A stretch of DNA of 64,000 nt from Triplophysa rosa (lineage: Eukaryota; Chordata; Actinopteri; Cypriniformes; Nemacheilidae). The translations under genes were made by a program, and so were the position numbers. Within the stretch, counting starts at the first letter, position 1, and each line of letters starts with the position of its first letter. Positions 10,501-20,753 of this stretch are shown here, in pieces. The stretch is taken from contig NC_079902.1 in the NCBI RefSeq assembly GCF_024868665.1, positions 16,709,154-16,773,153 of the forward strand, read 5' to 3'. The notes beneath the pieces were generated by a model. That model made no database searches. It was not told the DNA's origin and worked only from the letters and a program-made list of their open reading frames with translations.

Positions 10501-13500
10501 TGGTAATCCATATACACCAACAAGCCTCAAAATGGAAGATCAATGTTGTTTTGCCATTTGTTTTGGAAAATTTGCTTTTATTTTTTTCTCTGTCTATCTC
10601 TCTTTTCCTCCCCGATAGACGTTTGCGGAGAAGCTGATGGGAAACTTCTCATTCGCTGTTCCTATTTTCGTGGCTCTGTCTTGCTTTGGTTCCATGAACG
10701 GATGCCTGTTTGCCATCTCAAGGTGAGTCTTAAACGATTAGCATCTTTAGTTAAGGATGTCCTCCAAAAGAATCTTTCAGAACAGCAAATCTGTAAAGGT
10801 AGACCTTGACTACTCAAGTCTACTCGACAAAAAGTGGGTGTTTTATATTGAATCTTGTTTGTCTTCCGCAGAATGTTTTACGTGGCCTCTCGAGAAGGTC
10901 AGCTTCCTGAGGTTTTCTCTATGATTCACATACGCCGACACACGCCGTTACCTGCTGTGATTGTTCTGGTGAGTCTTAAGAACACAGATGTGCCTCAATG
11001 GTCATTGGAAATGATACTAGGGTTGTCATGATACTGTACCATAAACATGTCTTACGATATTATAACATCAGAAGTATCACAATACCAGGTAGTATCACGA
11101 TACTGTAAAATTTTGTGGTGATTCGTCATTTAAATCTACAAAATAAAATAAAATTTCCTAAATTTTTTACTACTAATTTTACTATAGTAAATTCTAAATA
11201 CTACAACATTGTTCCTGTGGGAATTAATTTAAAGGGGCCATTTCATGAAAATCTGACTTATTCCATGTTTAGGGTGCTATAATCGGGTCTCTGTTGCATC
11301 TGCCAACTCAGAAAATGTAAAAAATGACAACCCAGATACTTTCTTTATGAAAATATATCTCTGCAAGCCTGTGAGAAAATGAGCCTTTCAGATTTCGCTC
11401 CCTTCTGACGTAGGTAGATCTTATTATAATATTATTTTAAAGGACTCATCGGATGAGCATTTTCAACAAGTTGGTATGATTTATTAAGGTCTTCATGAAA
11501 TGTCTGGAACATATTTTGCTTAAAAACACTCAATGGCTGTGTAAACAAAAACCTTTTTGCCTTGTCAAAAACAGCTATGCTCACAGCAACCCGTTTTGGT
11601 GCATGTCTCTTTAAATGATAATGAGTTACAGCGCACCCCACCCCCCTTCCGTCCGGCGTGTCAACACAACACACATGTAGTACTGCCATGGCAATGGTTT
11701 AGCTAAATTATGTTTCCTGAACTCCTCTGCGGTTAGTTTAGTTTTAAACGTCTCAAATCATTCGTCCGGAGACAAAAAAAATTGTCACAGCATCCTAATG
11801 CGCTCACGTTGTGCGTGTATACTTGCCAAAAATCCACGGAATTGCACACCTGCAGATCTCAGCGGAATTACATGGATTTTAGCGCTTGTCGTTGACATGT
11901 TATAACGTTACACACACAAGGTGAGAGCATAACTAGTTTGCTGTGAGAGATTTTTCAGCCTAAGGACTAATGATTTGAGACGTGTTCGCCCCTGTTCATT
12001 AGCAAAACAAACAAGCTTGCCTCAGCTGAACATATTAAGGCACATAATGTATTAACATACATACAGCTAAACTCCAAGTGCCCATTTGCCAAATAACATA
12101 TAAATATAGAGTAAGTTTAACACTGGCTTTGAATTTTCTATTTAGCCCGTGACTGACTTAGCTCCCTTCGCTATCATATGCTACCGTTATCCTCCTATAT
12201 ATACGGTACATTTACGTCAATTCAGACTGTTGATAAATATTACTTACATCAGCAGCTTTGTCTCGTTCAGTCGGTCTCGATCCCTCTTGAGGAACAACTT
12301 TAAAGCTAATCCTGCTTGTACTGTCCCAGGTTGATAAAGCACTCCGGCTTGAAGTGATTCGCACAACCATGCAGGTTTTTACTTATGGTTTCTGAGGGAT
12401 TTCCACTAAAAATAAAATAAATCCACTCCTGTCTCTTCCGAGGTCAGGACTCTGTGCAGCGACTACATTGCATGTTGTCCACGAACTTTAGCCATGGTGT
12501 CACGTACACCGCTGTCGCTTGTGAAAACAACAATGGCGGCAGCACCGTGGGTGGATATTAAGGGGCGGTTATAATAAGATCCTGCTTTTACGTCAAAACA
12601 GGAGCGAAATCTGAACGGCTCGATTTCTCACATGCTTGCAGGGAAAGGCTCATCAAAACAAACTTACTGGGATCTTGTTTTTCACGTTTTCTGGGTTGCT
12701 AAATGCACCGGGGACCCGATTATAGCACTTAAACACAGAAAAATTTGGATTTTCATCCGATGACTCCTTTAAAAGTAGGTAAAATGTCACTGTGTCACAT
12801 TTGTCTGTTCACTCATAGAAAGCAATGTGTATGGCTTGTAAACACGCGACGCGATTGTCCTGTGTAACATTACTTTAACGTAGAGAAAACGCAATGCGTT
12901 TGTCTTGAGTACCTTCACTTATAGAAAGCAGTGTGCATGGTTTGTAAACACGCGACGAGTTAGTCATGGGTACATGGGTTCCCTGCCACCCTCCCGTTTT
13001 GTTATTTCACCCTTGAAACCCCGGGACGCGATGCGGGTCTCACTCCCGAAAGCTGTCGTGACCGGACCAACGGGGACCGGTCGAGCGCCTTCGCGAATGG
13101 CCCCGGAGGAAACAGGTATGCTTATAGAAAACGATGTGTATGGTGTTCTCATTCGCTTTATGTGACCCTTCTTTCTTGGGTAGGCTACTTTCACTTATAG
13201 AAAGCAATGTGAATGGTTTGTAAATACGGGATCGGTTTGTCATGTGTGCTTTCACTATAAAAAACATGACGCCTTTGTTAGGAGTCTGTTCGCTTATAGA
13301 AAACAACGTGTTTGGTGTTTAAAGACAAGAGAGTGTTCTCATTCGCTTTATGTGACCCTTCTTTCTTGTTTTGTCATTGGAAGCACAGGCTCACAGCCCT
13401 GGCTGCGTTGTCTAATGAAACAGCGCATTTCTCCTCGCGTGCAAAACTGGTCAATTAGAGCATGGTATAATAAAAGATCTGTGGTGTATTTTGAGCTGAA

Positions 13501-16500
13501 ACTTCACAGTCACATTCTGTGGACCCCTATGATTTATATTACATTTGTGTAAAAGTAGAAGACATCTCCCCTTTAATGTGTTTCATCCATACAGCAATGT
13601 TTGTAAAAAATGAAATGTTAGTCGTTTTAAATGTGAAACCAAAACGGCCAGTAGGTGGCAGCAATTCAGTCAATCAACTGATTTGCTCAAATCAGCTGAA
13701 GCAAGAGTCTTATTAATGACTATCTGACCCACTAATTCATCCGTGATGCAACCATTCTGCTTTGTTTAGAACTGTTTTAATTGGCAAAGTAGCGCAAAAC
13801 AGTCATTTTTGTCAATGTGACATGGAAATATAATAATAACCGTCTGTTTATTTAACTGTAAAACACAGTTGTGTTGTGCTGATATTATGAAAACTCTTGC
13901 TTTTGTTATTCTATACAGCATTCTACACACAAAGGCACAATGCAACGGCACTTAAAATGCCTATTAATGCAGATCGTTTATGCGCATATGCAACATTACT
14001 TATACTACTACGATGCTATCATTAAAAAAAATAGAGTGGCATCGCCAGTATTTTGAAACATTAGCATTGCAATGCTGCACCAGTACACTGTGCAACCCTA
14101 ACTGATACACCTGTTTAGTTAAGCAGGTTAAGTAGTAAATAGGTCTGCAGTTTTAATATTTCATACAATGAGCTTGCAGTGCAATATTTTTACCTTTTCT
14201 GGCTTACTTGGTGCTGTAGGCAAGATAAGACATGCCTTAAAGAAAAACAACAACAAAATAGTGAAACTCTTTTGAATAACTAAAAAGTTATTGTATAAAA
14301 GTGCAAGAAGTTATGTAGCTCTTGTTTAGCATGCAAGGATAGCTGGATTCAAATCCTGACCTTTCTTTATTTTTTAAACCAAGCAACATTTCATCTCACT
14401 TTGACAGCCTGTGATGACCATGCATTTTCAATGTAAACAAAGAAACAGCTTTGACATTTTGGTGATAACCGTCTTTTCCTGTTGCTTAGACTGTGGAGCA
14501 TAGCAATGGCAGGATCATAGGTTTGGACTACATGTAACAAAATGTAAAGCTTGAATGCAAATTAGTCTGACAAATAATTCCTTTTGTGATCCAGGGCAAA
14601 AGTCATACCAGTTTGGTCATGTTTTAATGAAATATATCTGAATGGGTGTTTTCTGCCACGGTATAATTTAACCTACAAGAATCATGGTCATTATCAGCTT
14701 AACGATCAACATTAAAATAATTGTTCTGAAAAAGATGCATTTAAAGTCCGCCTAATGATCATGATTATTAAAAACTATTTGACTGCTGTACTGATGTATT
14801 TGTGTACAAGAGGCCCCTTTGTGTGTTCTTTTCTAAATGCAAGCTAGTATAATAAAATAGTCAATTGTGTTAATCCCATTCAGAAAATTGCAAACAAATT
14901 TATATTTTCACATATACAGTATAATTTTTCATTTAGTTTCTGTGTGTGCTGATACATTTTGCCTTCATGTATTTTCTCACATTAAAACCAAGCGCTTGTC
15001 TTTGCTTTTCTTTCAGTATCCAGTTACATTATTGATCCTGTTCTTAGGGGACATTTACAGCCTGCTGAACTTCATGAGCTTCATGCGCTGGCTCTTCATC
15101 GGGGTGGCTGTAGTCGGCCTCATTTACCTGCGCTACACACGCCCTGAAATGCCACGACCTTTTAAGGTAACTTACTGTGGTGGACTGCAAGCCTTGTACC
15201 TTCTCAAATCTAATACATTCCTAGTAGAATATATTGGTTAAATATCTAGTTGTGAATACGCTGTTGTAGGTTTATTTCCAAGGTGTGGGTTAGCAAAGGT
15301 GCGGCAGGAACTTGAAAGCTAAATCTAAATTGTGCTCTGTCGCTTTGTTATTGTGTCCTAAAGAAAGGCACTTAATCTCAGGTTGCTCCAGGGGGCCCTT
15401 CTCTGGAGTTGATGAACTAGAAGTCACTTTGGATGAGAAGCGTCCACTACTGTGAAATAACCTTGAACCAACTGGCATTTTTTTCTAAAGCATGAAGTCA
15501 CAACTTTACTGTTGTGTTCCAGTAACTCGACTGAGCCAAGGCCATAGGTTGAATTACCAGGGAATGCATGCTCTGATAAAGTTTATACTGTAGCTTAAAT
15601 GCACTGCAAATCCTCTTGGGTTAAATACATGCAAACCATACTTTTTTGTTAGTAGTGACACAATCTGATCAAGTCAGAACGGAGTATAAATTTGGAAAGT
15701 AATTCAAAATCTTGCTGTAGATTTTTTTTTTTAAAGGAAAGACATCTATTTGACCTAAACTTTGTTCAGATGTGCAGAATTATAGGATTTTCTTCTAGAA
15801 ATTTTCAAAATTTGAAGAGTTTCTTTCCATAATGTATTTTATTCTCAGTAATTGAATAAGAAAGTATTTAAAATACACTTAATCTCAAGTGAAAAATGGG
15901 TCCTCTAGCAAACTGTTTTAAAGGAGCAACGTGTAGAATTTAGCGGCATCTACTGGTGAGGGTGAAAATTGCTACCAAGGGCTCACTCCACCCCTCCCTT
16001 TTGAAGCACTACGGGGGCTTCACAAAAGGAAGATGTCGCCGCGATTTTGCTTCTTTGCCGAACGAGATTATGTATTTACGAAACATGCTCTGTAGAGCAG
16101 TTTTTCCGTTTAGGGCTACTGTACAAACAACATGGTGATTTCAATATGAGGGGGCCGTGGTGTATGTAGATAGAAGTAGCTCGTTTTAATGTATTAAAAA
16201 CCTCAGAGCTTCATTATGTAAGGTCTTTATTCATCTCTGAAGACAGTTATGTGTATTATATTGCATTTCTGTCAAAAGATCCTCCAAAAAATGACACACT
16301 GGACCTTTAATGAATTTCCCCCTTGTCTCTTTTTTTATCTCTTTGTCAGGTCCCTCTTTTCATCCCTGCTGTCTTTTCCCTCACTTGTTTCTTCATGGTT
16401 TTCCTCTCTTTATATTCTGATCCGGTTAATACTGGCATTGGCTTTGCCATCTCACTCACAGGCATCCCTGCATACTACATATTCATCCACTTCCACAGAA

Positions 16501-16842
16501 AACCCAACTGGTTCCAGAAATTCTCAGGTCAGAGGTCACACATGCATGCAAATGGGAAAACTTTTGAATATGCATGAAAATCGGTCTTTGTCTTGAATTT
16601 AATTTATGATTATTTCAGTAGTATAAAACATACAGAGTGATTTTTTTTCATTTGTGTTCTTTGAAACATGCTGGAATGAAAAATAAAGACATCCACAAAG
16701 CTTTTGTGGATTTATATACCATTATATTTTGGAAATATAGATGTTATGTATTAGGTAATGTTATGTATTTATTTCTTTTTTTTCAGATATTGTGAACAGA
16801 TCACTACAAATCATATTGGAGGTGGTCCCTGTGGGGCATTGA
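4275..16842 (+). CDS. slc7a11: slc7a11: cystine/glutamate exchanger light chain xCT, 12 exons, 498 aa
   Basis: Light chain of system xc-, the plasma-membrane antiporter that imports cystine in exchange for glutamate and so feeds glutathione synthesis. Coding exons are 4275-4548, 6856-6982, 7418-7533, 7628-7753, 8594-8693, 8775-8819, 8947-9070, 10619-10722, 10872-10968, 15017-15166, 16350-16527 and 16787-16842. They sum to 1497 nt, all introns are GT-AG, and the frame stays open. The translation aligns with human xCT throughout: the GTIIGAGIF motif of TM1 (residues 54-62), [13 protein letters not shown] after TM2, R134 and K197 (human R135 and K198), C157 (human C158, which forms the disulfide to the 4F2hc heavy chain), N313 in an NFS sequon, and C326 (human C327). 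It is an APC-superfamily protein with about 12 membrane spans. The C-terminus ends VVPVGH instead of the mammalian acidic tail. ATG 4275 is the only in-frame ATG after the TGA at 4233. Identification is very secure; UTR limits are not. Confidence 0.97.
4549..6855 (+). other. slc7a11 intron 1 (2307 bp)
   Basis: GT-AG intron between phase-1 exon 1 and exon 2. I see no nested gene and no repeat with clear termini. Short ORFs here lack any similarity I recognise. The acceptor at 6854-6855 follows a T-rich tract. Confidence 0.85.
6856..6982 (+). CDS. slc7a11: slc7a11 coding exon 2
   Basis: Encodes [20 protein letters not shown] and on to MIAIR, covering the end of TM2, the re-entrant loop segment and most of TM3. 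Acceptor TTTCAG/GC, donor AAG/GTCAGT. R134, equivalent to the human substrate-site Arg135, is split across this exon and exon 3. Intron 2 (6983-7417) shows no feature. Confidence 0.96.
7418..7533 (+). CDS. slc7a11: slc7a11 coding exon 3 (heavy-chain disulfide cysteine)
   Basis: Encodes [18 protein letters not shown] followed by IFMPCGVP and on to AIGI. C157 in the extracellular loop before TM4 matches human C158, which is disulfide-bonded to SLC3A2. Donor ATCA/GTAAGT. Intron 3 is only 94 bp. Confidence 0.96.
7628..7753 (+). CDS. slc7a11: slc7a11 coding exon 4
   Basis: Encodes [20 protein letters not shown] and on to PGLYQLFK, covering TM4, the short loop and TM5. K197 (human K198) sits in TFSKL. 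Acceptor GCAG/CT, donor AAAG/GTATAT. Confidence 0.96.
7820..8217. repeat. TTTAAAG-ended MITE-like repeat in slc7a11 intron 4
   Basis: About 398 bp with inverted ends: it starts TTTAAAGCTCCAGTGTATG and ends CACATTGGACCTTTAAA. It is clearly homologous, in the same orientation, to 15917-16310 in intron 10 (shared blocks include TTTAGCGGCATCTA and CTCTGTAGAGCAGTTT). Interpreted as a short non-autonomous DNA transposon of cyprinid type. No open frame. Confidence 0.8.
8594..8693 (+). CDS. slc7a11: slc7a11 coding exon 5
   Basis: Encodes [20 protein letters not shown] then [13 protein letters not shown], the extracellular loop and the unwound TM6 region (GMYAYAGW) that lines the substrate site in this family. 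The Trp codon is split with exon 6. Donor TG/GTGAGC. Confidence 0.96.
8775..8819 (+). CDS. slc7a11: slc7a11 coding exon 6 (45 bp)
   Basis: Very short exon encoding [16 protein letters not shown], the strongly conserved end of TM6 and the following cytosolic segment. Intron 5 is 81 bp and intron 6 is 127 bp. Acceptor ACAG/G, donor GAGAG/GTCAGT. Confidence 0.95.
8947..9070 (+). CDS. slc7a11: slc7a11 coding exon 7
   Basis: Encodes [20 protein letters not shown] then [21 protein letters not shown], i.e. TM7 and the following extracellular loop. Donor GCCGTG/GTGGGT ends the exon in phase 0. Reading on past the donor gives a frame of VGCSLLML and a later stop, so the junction is placed by similarity to xCT (AVAV followed by TF). 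Confidence 0.95.
9246..9924. repeat. Non-autonomous DNA element with CTGTGTCCC inverted ends in intron 7
   Basis: The left end CTGTGTCCCAATTCGGGGGC and the right end GCCCCTGAAATGGGACACAG are imperfect inverted repeats. The 679-bp interior is AT-rich and non-coding. No exact target duplication is visible, so the true ends could be off by a few bases. Confidence 0.7.
10619..10722 (+). CDS. slc7a11: slc7a11 coding exon 8
   Basis: Encodes [20 protein letters not shown] then [15 protein letters not shown], covering an NFS glycosylation sequon (N313) and TM8. C326 matches human C327. The next cysteine, in SMNGC, replaces a glycine of human xCT and is unusual. Acceptor GATAG/AC, donor CAAG/GTGAGT. 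Confidence 0.96.
10872..10968 (+). CDS. slc7a11: slc7a11 coding exon 9
   Basis: Encodes [20 protein letters not shown] then [12 protein letters not shown], the conserved cytosolic VASREG loop and the start of TM9. Ends in phase 0 at CTG/GTGAGT. Confidence 0.96.
11228..12773. repeat. Composite repeat with ~190-bp inverted ends, nested in the intron 9 hAT element
   Basis: The left arm begins TTTAAAGGGGCCATTTCATG and includes GTGCTATAATCGGGTC. The right arm contains GACCCGATTATAGCAC and ends TGACTCCTTTAAA, so the outer ~190 bp are inverted copies. A further copy of the right-end type sequence (AAAGGACTCATCGGATGAG) starts near 11440, which suggests a second element inserted within or fused to the first. 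No coding capacity seen. Confidence 0.65.
12810..13375. repeat. Degenerate tandem repeat in intron 9
   Basis: Five diverged copies of a unit beginning CTTATAGAAAGCAATGTGTA with TGGTTTGTAAACACGCGACG after it start near 12814, 12918, 13115, 13193 and 13290. A 36-bp block beginning GTGTTCTCATTCGCTTTATG is identical at about 13142 and 13334. Spacing is irregular (roughly 77-200 bp). No named family recognised. Confidence 0.6.
15017..15166 (+). CDS. slc7a11: slc7a11 coding exon 10
   Basis: Encodes [20 protein letters not shown] then [20 protein letters not shown] and [10 protein letters not shown], covering TM9-TM10 and the cytosolic RPFK loop. Acceptor TTTCAG/TAT, donor AAG/GTAACT. Exactly 50 codons. 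Confidence 0.96.
15917..16310. repeat. TTTAAAG-ended MITE-like repeat in slc7a11 intron 10 (second copy)
   Basis: Same family and orientation as 7820-8217, with matching ends (TTTAAAGGAGCAACGTGTAG at left, CACACTGGACCTTTAA at right) and many shared internal blocks. It lies 40 bp upstream of the exon 11 acceptor. Confidence 0.8.
16350..16527 (+). CDS. slc7a11: slc7a11 coding exon 11
   Basis: Encodes [20 protein letters not shown] then [20 protein letters not shown] and [19 protein letters not shown], i.e. TM11, TM12 and the start of the cytosolic tail. Acceptor TTTGTCAG/GTC, donor TCAG/GTCAGA. Confidence 0.96.
16787..16842 (+). CDS. slc7a11: slc7a11 coding exon 12 and stop
   Basis: Encodes [18 protein letters not shown] and TGA (16840-16842). 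The segment before the end matches the human tail (LQIILEVVP), but the final residues VGH replace the human EEDKL. Acceptor TTTTTTTTCAG/AT. Confidence 0.94.
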
Positions 16843-18140
16843 CCCTTCTCTGCATTAACAAAGAATGTGTGTGCTGTGTAGACCTTATAGGTGAATTCAC
16901 GTAGACTGTACTGTACATCCAAAGATGTAGACCAAACAAGCAAAAATGAAGTGCCTTTGCTTCAGTCCACCTCAGCAAGTGTCATAACGTCAGTGTTAAA
17001 CATTCGCATGCTGCAAAACACCTAATATTACTGACCAAACGGTCTAGGAATATCCATGAATAGATGCTCTACTACAACGACAGTGTCTCTTCTGTCACTT
17101 TGCACAGCTCTTTACAAACATCAATGTCACATAGACATTATAAGAAATGTTTTCATTCAGGTGTGACTCAAGCACGAGCTCAGACGGGGATTTGGACAAT
17201 CTGCTTCACTCTCCTCAATGGCTCAGGTTATACAAATAAAAGAAACACATGGCAGTATGTCTAACTGAGGCACTTCTCAGGTTTTATAGGGTATTTTCTA
17301 GCAAGTTACTGAGAACATATCTCGTACATGGCAGTATGACATTTTTGTATTATGATGAGTCTGGATAATCAGAAATTTTTATTGCCTATAATGCTGTTAT
17401 ATTGTTCCATGAATTAACCCCCCCAACGCACAAATTTATGTTGATTATTGCTCTAGAATTGCTTTTCAACCAATTAACAACTTATTCACCCATTCAACCT
17501 GAAAATGAATCTTGTTTATGACCTGCTTGCTCCCAAATGAATTGGCGGTAATGATTTTGCACATTACCATTATGAGCATGTTTAAATATTGAATAAGTAA
17601 TAATGCATGGCTTTAATTAAATCAGTATTATGTTGCTGTTCTGAAACTGATGTTACAAGGGCATAAGCTAGACAACCTGATAGAAAAGTTATCTATAAAA
17701 TACAATAGTACAAATAATACTTTTATTTATACTGTTACTGTTTGTATTATTATTTGTTTTTAGAAAAATGTTTGATCATCATGTGTATTTATAGTGATAT
17801 TTTTGTACAACATCTATATTTGTTAAACTACTGAACATTTACTACCAGAAAGCCACTTCCAGCACACTTTATAGGACCAAAATTGACCAAATCAAATAAA
17901 CAGATTTTCGTTATTTTGGCTGTTGTTTGTCGCATCTTTTTGGTCTTATTCTCACTGCTGGTCAGAATAATTTATAAAGCAGCGCTTCAAGAGCACTGTG
18001 GATTGTACATGACAGGAAATATAACACTGGATGGAGAAAATATGTCCTTGTGTCACGCTGGGAGGAATTTGATCAATGAACAGGTCTCAGTCCTGCGGTT
18101 TTATAGAAAAAGAACGGTCAATGAAACAACAATAAAAATG
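16843..18140 (+). other. slc7a11: slc7a11 3' UTR with candidate poly(A) signals
   Basis: No splice or coding signal follows the stop codon. Canonical AATAAA hexamers lie at 17235-17240, 17895-17900 and 18131-18136; the last is followed within 20 bases by a GT-rich run, the usual downstream element. Further AATAAA copies at 18472, 19000 and 19673 could extend the UTR, and mammalian SLC7A11 has a multi-kilobase 3' UTR. The true end is unresolved. Confidence 0.55.
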
Positions 18141-19889
18141 CATAACGCCGTGTGTGTGTGCGTGTGTGCCCGCATGATGGAAGAACTTTTTTTGCCATTT
18201 GAAAGAGATCATGGGGCGGAATGATTGATCCATTCCACTGAGATGATTATATTACATCTTTAATACCCCAATCCCTTACACAGCCGAGACGAGATAGATG
18301 GCTGAAGAAGCAAACATGGCTTCACCCACACAGTCCTATCAACTTACATGATGAGCTATGTTTGTGCATTACAGTCAGCAACATAGGCACGTGTGTGTGT
18401 GCGCCGCCTGTGTTGGCACCACCAGGGATCCTGTATCGCAGGTAGCCCAGCTCAAATGACTTGTGTTTGTGAATAAACTAAAGCTGGTGAACCCAGATCA
18501 TGTGCCGTGCCCATGGAACTGACCCAACACAGCACATAATCACACTTGAATGAACATACATCCCTGTCATTGTTGGACGTCTGCCCGGTGCAACAAAATC
18601 AGGAGGGGTTCAGCCCTATAGGGATGAGCACAATGCAAATCCAACAAGATGGAACGTACGTGTCTCTGTGTATACAAGTTAATTCACATAATATGAAGGT
18701 GGAGTCATTGTCAAATAATAAACACCCAACATTTAAATAATTGCTTACAGATGATGTTGATGATGCAAGCTAAAGCATTCTCATTGGCCAAAATGTTTTT
18801 CCAGGCACATAACATTGAGCTGATTTGCTACTATAAATGCCAATGGATAGCTGTACAGGTAATAAAGACCTCCCTTGTTCAACCCGTCAGACATTTTTGG
18901 TTCGCTACATATTGCCTGACAGTGTCTCTGTTTTCCGTCACCCATGCAGTTCCTTCTGCTGTCACATGGGGGCGATAGAGTAAAACTCAACAATCCACAA
19001 ATAAAAGCGTTAAGCAGAGGATGTACTGTGAGGTCTCTATCGATCAGTAATACAGCAGCTGCTGCTCACAACAACAAATAACTGTGACCTATAATGCATT
19101 TTCTAATTTCTGCACACTCGTTCATCTCAGTGATCACTCTTCTCCCTCATGCTGGAGAGCAACAGCTCCCTAAATCCCCGCAGACAGGGTCATGATTCTG
19201 CCTGACAATAGGACAGTGAGGCAGATTTGTACTTTCTTATGCTCACTTTCTCCCAGACCTTTGGGTACTGTCACATTTCAGACACTTTTGTGGTTAATAA
19301 GTCATCGATCTTACATTGATGCATCTCTAAATCTTACCTTTCACCCATTAGTTCATTTATTCAACGTCCTATTCAAAATGACCGCCCCTAAATGGGATCC
19401 TAGCCATGCCACTGTTTACACTGCAATGTTGGCCGTGATCATATGAACAGAGAAATGCTACATTTTTTCTAAGCCAAATTTCCAAATGCATCCATTACGT
19501 GCAACTGAGAAAGAAGCAATCCTCTGTAGGGAGGTTTCTTTTTGGATGTGAGGGATATGAATCACATTGACTGGAGAGATGGGACTTTGGAAATGAGATA
19601 GTGAAACCCACATTATATCAGCTCAGCCAGGAGGCGAACAGTATGCCTGAGTATGTGTGTTTAACACGCTTGAATAAATACATTCATTAACAAGCACGTT
19701 TGTGTATAATAGATTTGATTTCAACCATTAAACTGCACGGTTTTCCTGAACCATAAAAATATGATATTTTTGTGGTTTTGTTGCTCATAATGTTATTTGT
19801 AGTATTGGGACAGTAAATCGGGAAAAGCTAAAAACAACAACTGTTTTCATTATGTTAAGAGAAATGTCCAAATGGACCAAATGTCACTA
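18141..19889. other. Intergenic stretch, no feature recognised
   Basis: Unique-looking, moderately AT-rich sequence 3' of slc7a11. No coding exon or repeat termini seen. It may partly belong to a long slc7a11 3' UTR. Confidence 0.5.
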
Positions 19890-20125
19890 CAAAGATGGAA
19901 AAATTCCAGACGGTGGTACCCATGAGGGAAACGGATTATTAAAAATTAAATTATTAAATTATACTTATGTGAAAATGTATAAAATGTAAAAATGCATTTG
20001 GGGTTGGTGCAATGTGGTTAGGGATAGCGTATAGAAGTTATCATTAGGTCAGTATAAACAATGGCAAGTCCACACAATGATACCATAACAAAAACACAGC
20101 AAATTTGTGCATGTGTGTGTTTAGT
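19890..20125. repeat. Cyprinid-type interspersed repeat ending in a GT run (copy 1)
   Basis: Degraded copy of a family also seen at 49826-50158 and, in the opposite orientation, at about 27666-27820. Shared parts are a CCCATGAGGG-type block, a GGTTAGGGATAG-type block, AAGTCCACA and a terminal GTGTGTGT run. Class unknown. Confidence 0.45.
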
Positions 20126-20270
20126 GAGCAGATGTGACTGGGATGCAAAGCTCCTCCAAATTTCATTTCCCAACTACATTTCCAATCAGTGTATTAGACA
20201 TTGTGTTTTTTATATCGTTTTGGTATGTAACATGCATTATACATTTTTTTCTCTTTTCCTTATGGAACAT

Positions 20271-20753
20271 GAGGGAACCTGGAACATTCTCAGGTATCAG
20301 GATGCGTTCCCCTGCAATGACAGAAACATTTCCACTGCAATGCTGGGCATTAATAGCAGGCTGAACATTTTTAAAACTACTTGTTGTGAGGTAAAAAGTC
20401 AACAGTGTAAATATGACATTCTCAGGATGTGTTCACCATGCTATGATAGACAAAATTAAGCAAAAGTAAGCTTAAAATTCAAAGTCCATTTCCAAACATC
20501 CTGCTTGTTGGTTCAAGTTCAGCCTAGCTTTTTTCCTTTTTGAGCACAGGGGAACTTTATCTGACAGATACGTTTTTAGTTGTCAGGATAGTACCCCAAC
20601 TATAAAGCACTGGTTTAGTGATAGCATGCTGAAAATCTTAGAAATTGTGGGGTCAAAAGTCAACAGTGTAAATTGTAGGCATGTATCAAGTTTCTATCTC
20701 ATGGGGGAGCGTTATCTGACAGCAACATCTCGGCTATCAGGATGCGTTCCCCC
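20271..20753. repeat. Cluster of quasi-palindromic units
   Basis: Three units of about 45-55 bp at 20271-20315, 20547-20600 and 20703-20753 share the plan GGGGGA(A/G)CG...CTGACAG...TGTCAGGATGCGTTCCCCC, whose ends pair. A partial unit lies at 20421-20443. Between units the block GTCAACAGTGTAAAT occurs twice (about 20398 and 20659). No family recognised. Confidence 0.55.

Larger units (their letters stand above)
11018..14100. mobile_element. hAT-type insertion in slc7a11 intron 9, 3083 bp, 8-bp target duplication
   Basis: The left terminus TAGGGTTG (11018-11025) and the right terminus CAACCCTA (14093-14100) are perfect inverted repeats. They are flanked by AATGATAC (11010-11017) and ACTGATAC (14101-14108), an 8-bp duplication with one mismatch, as expected for hAT transposition. 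The interior holds no transposase frame, so the element is non-autonomous or decayed. At least one other repeat (11228-12773) and a degenerate tandem array are nested inside. Without it, intron 9 would be about 960 bp. Confidence 0.7.
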
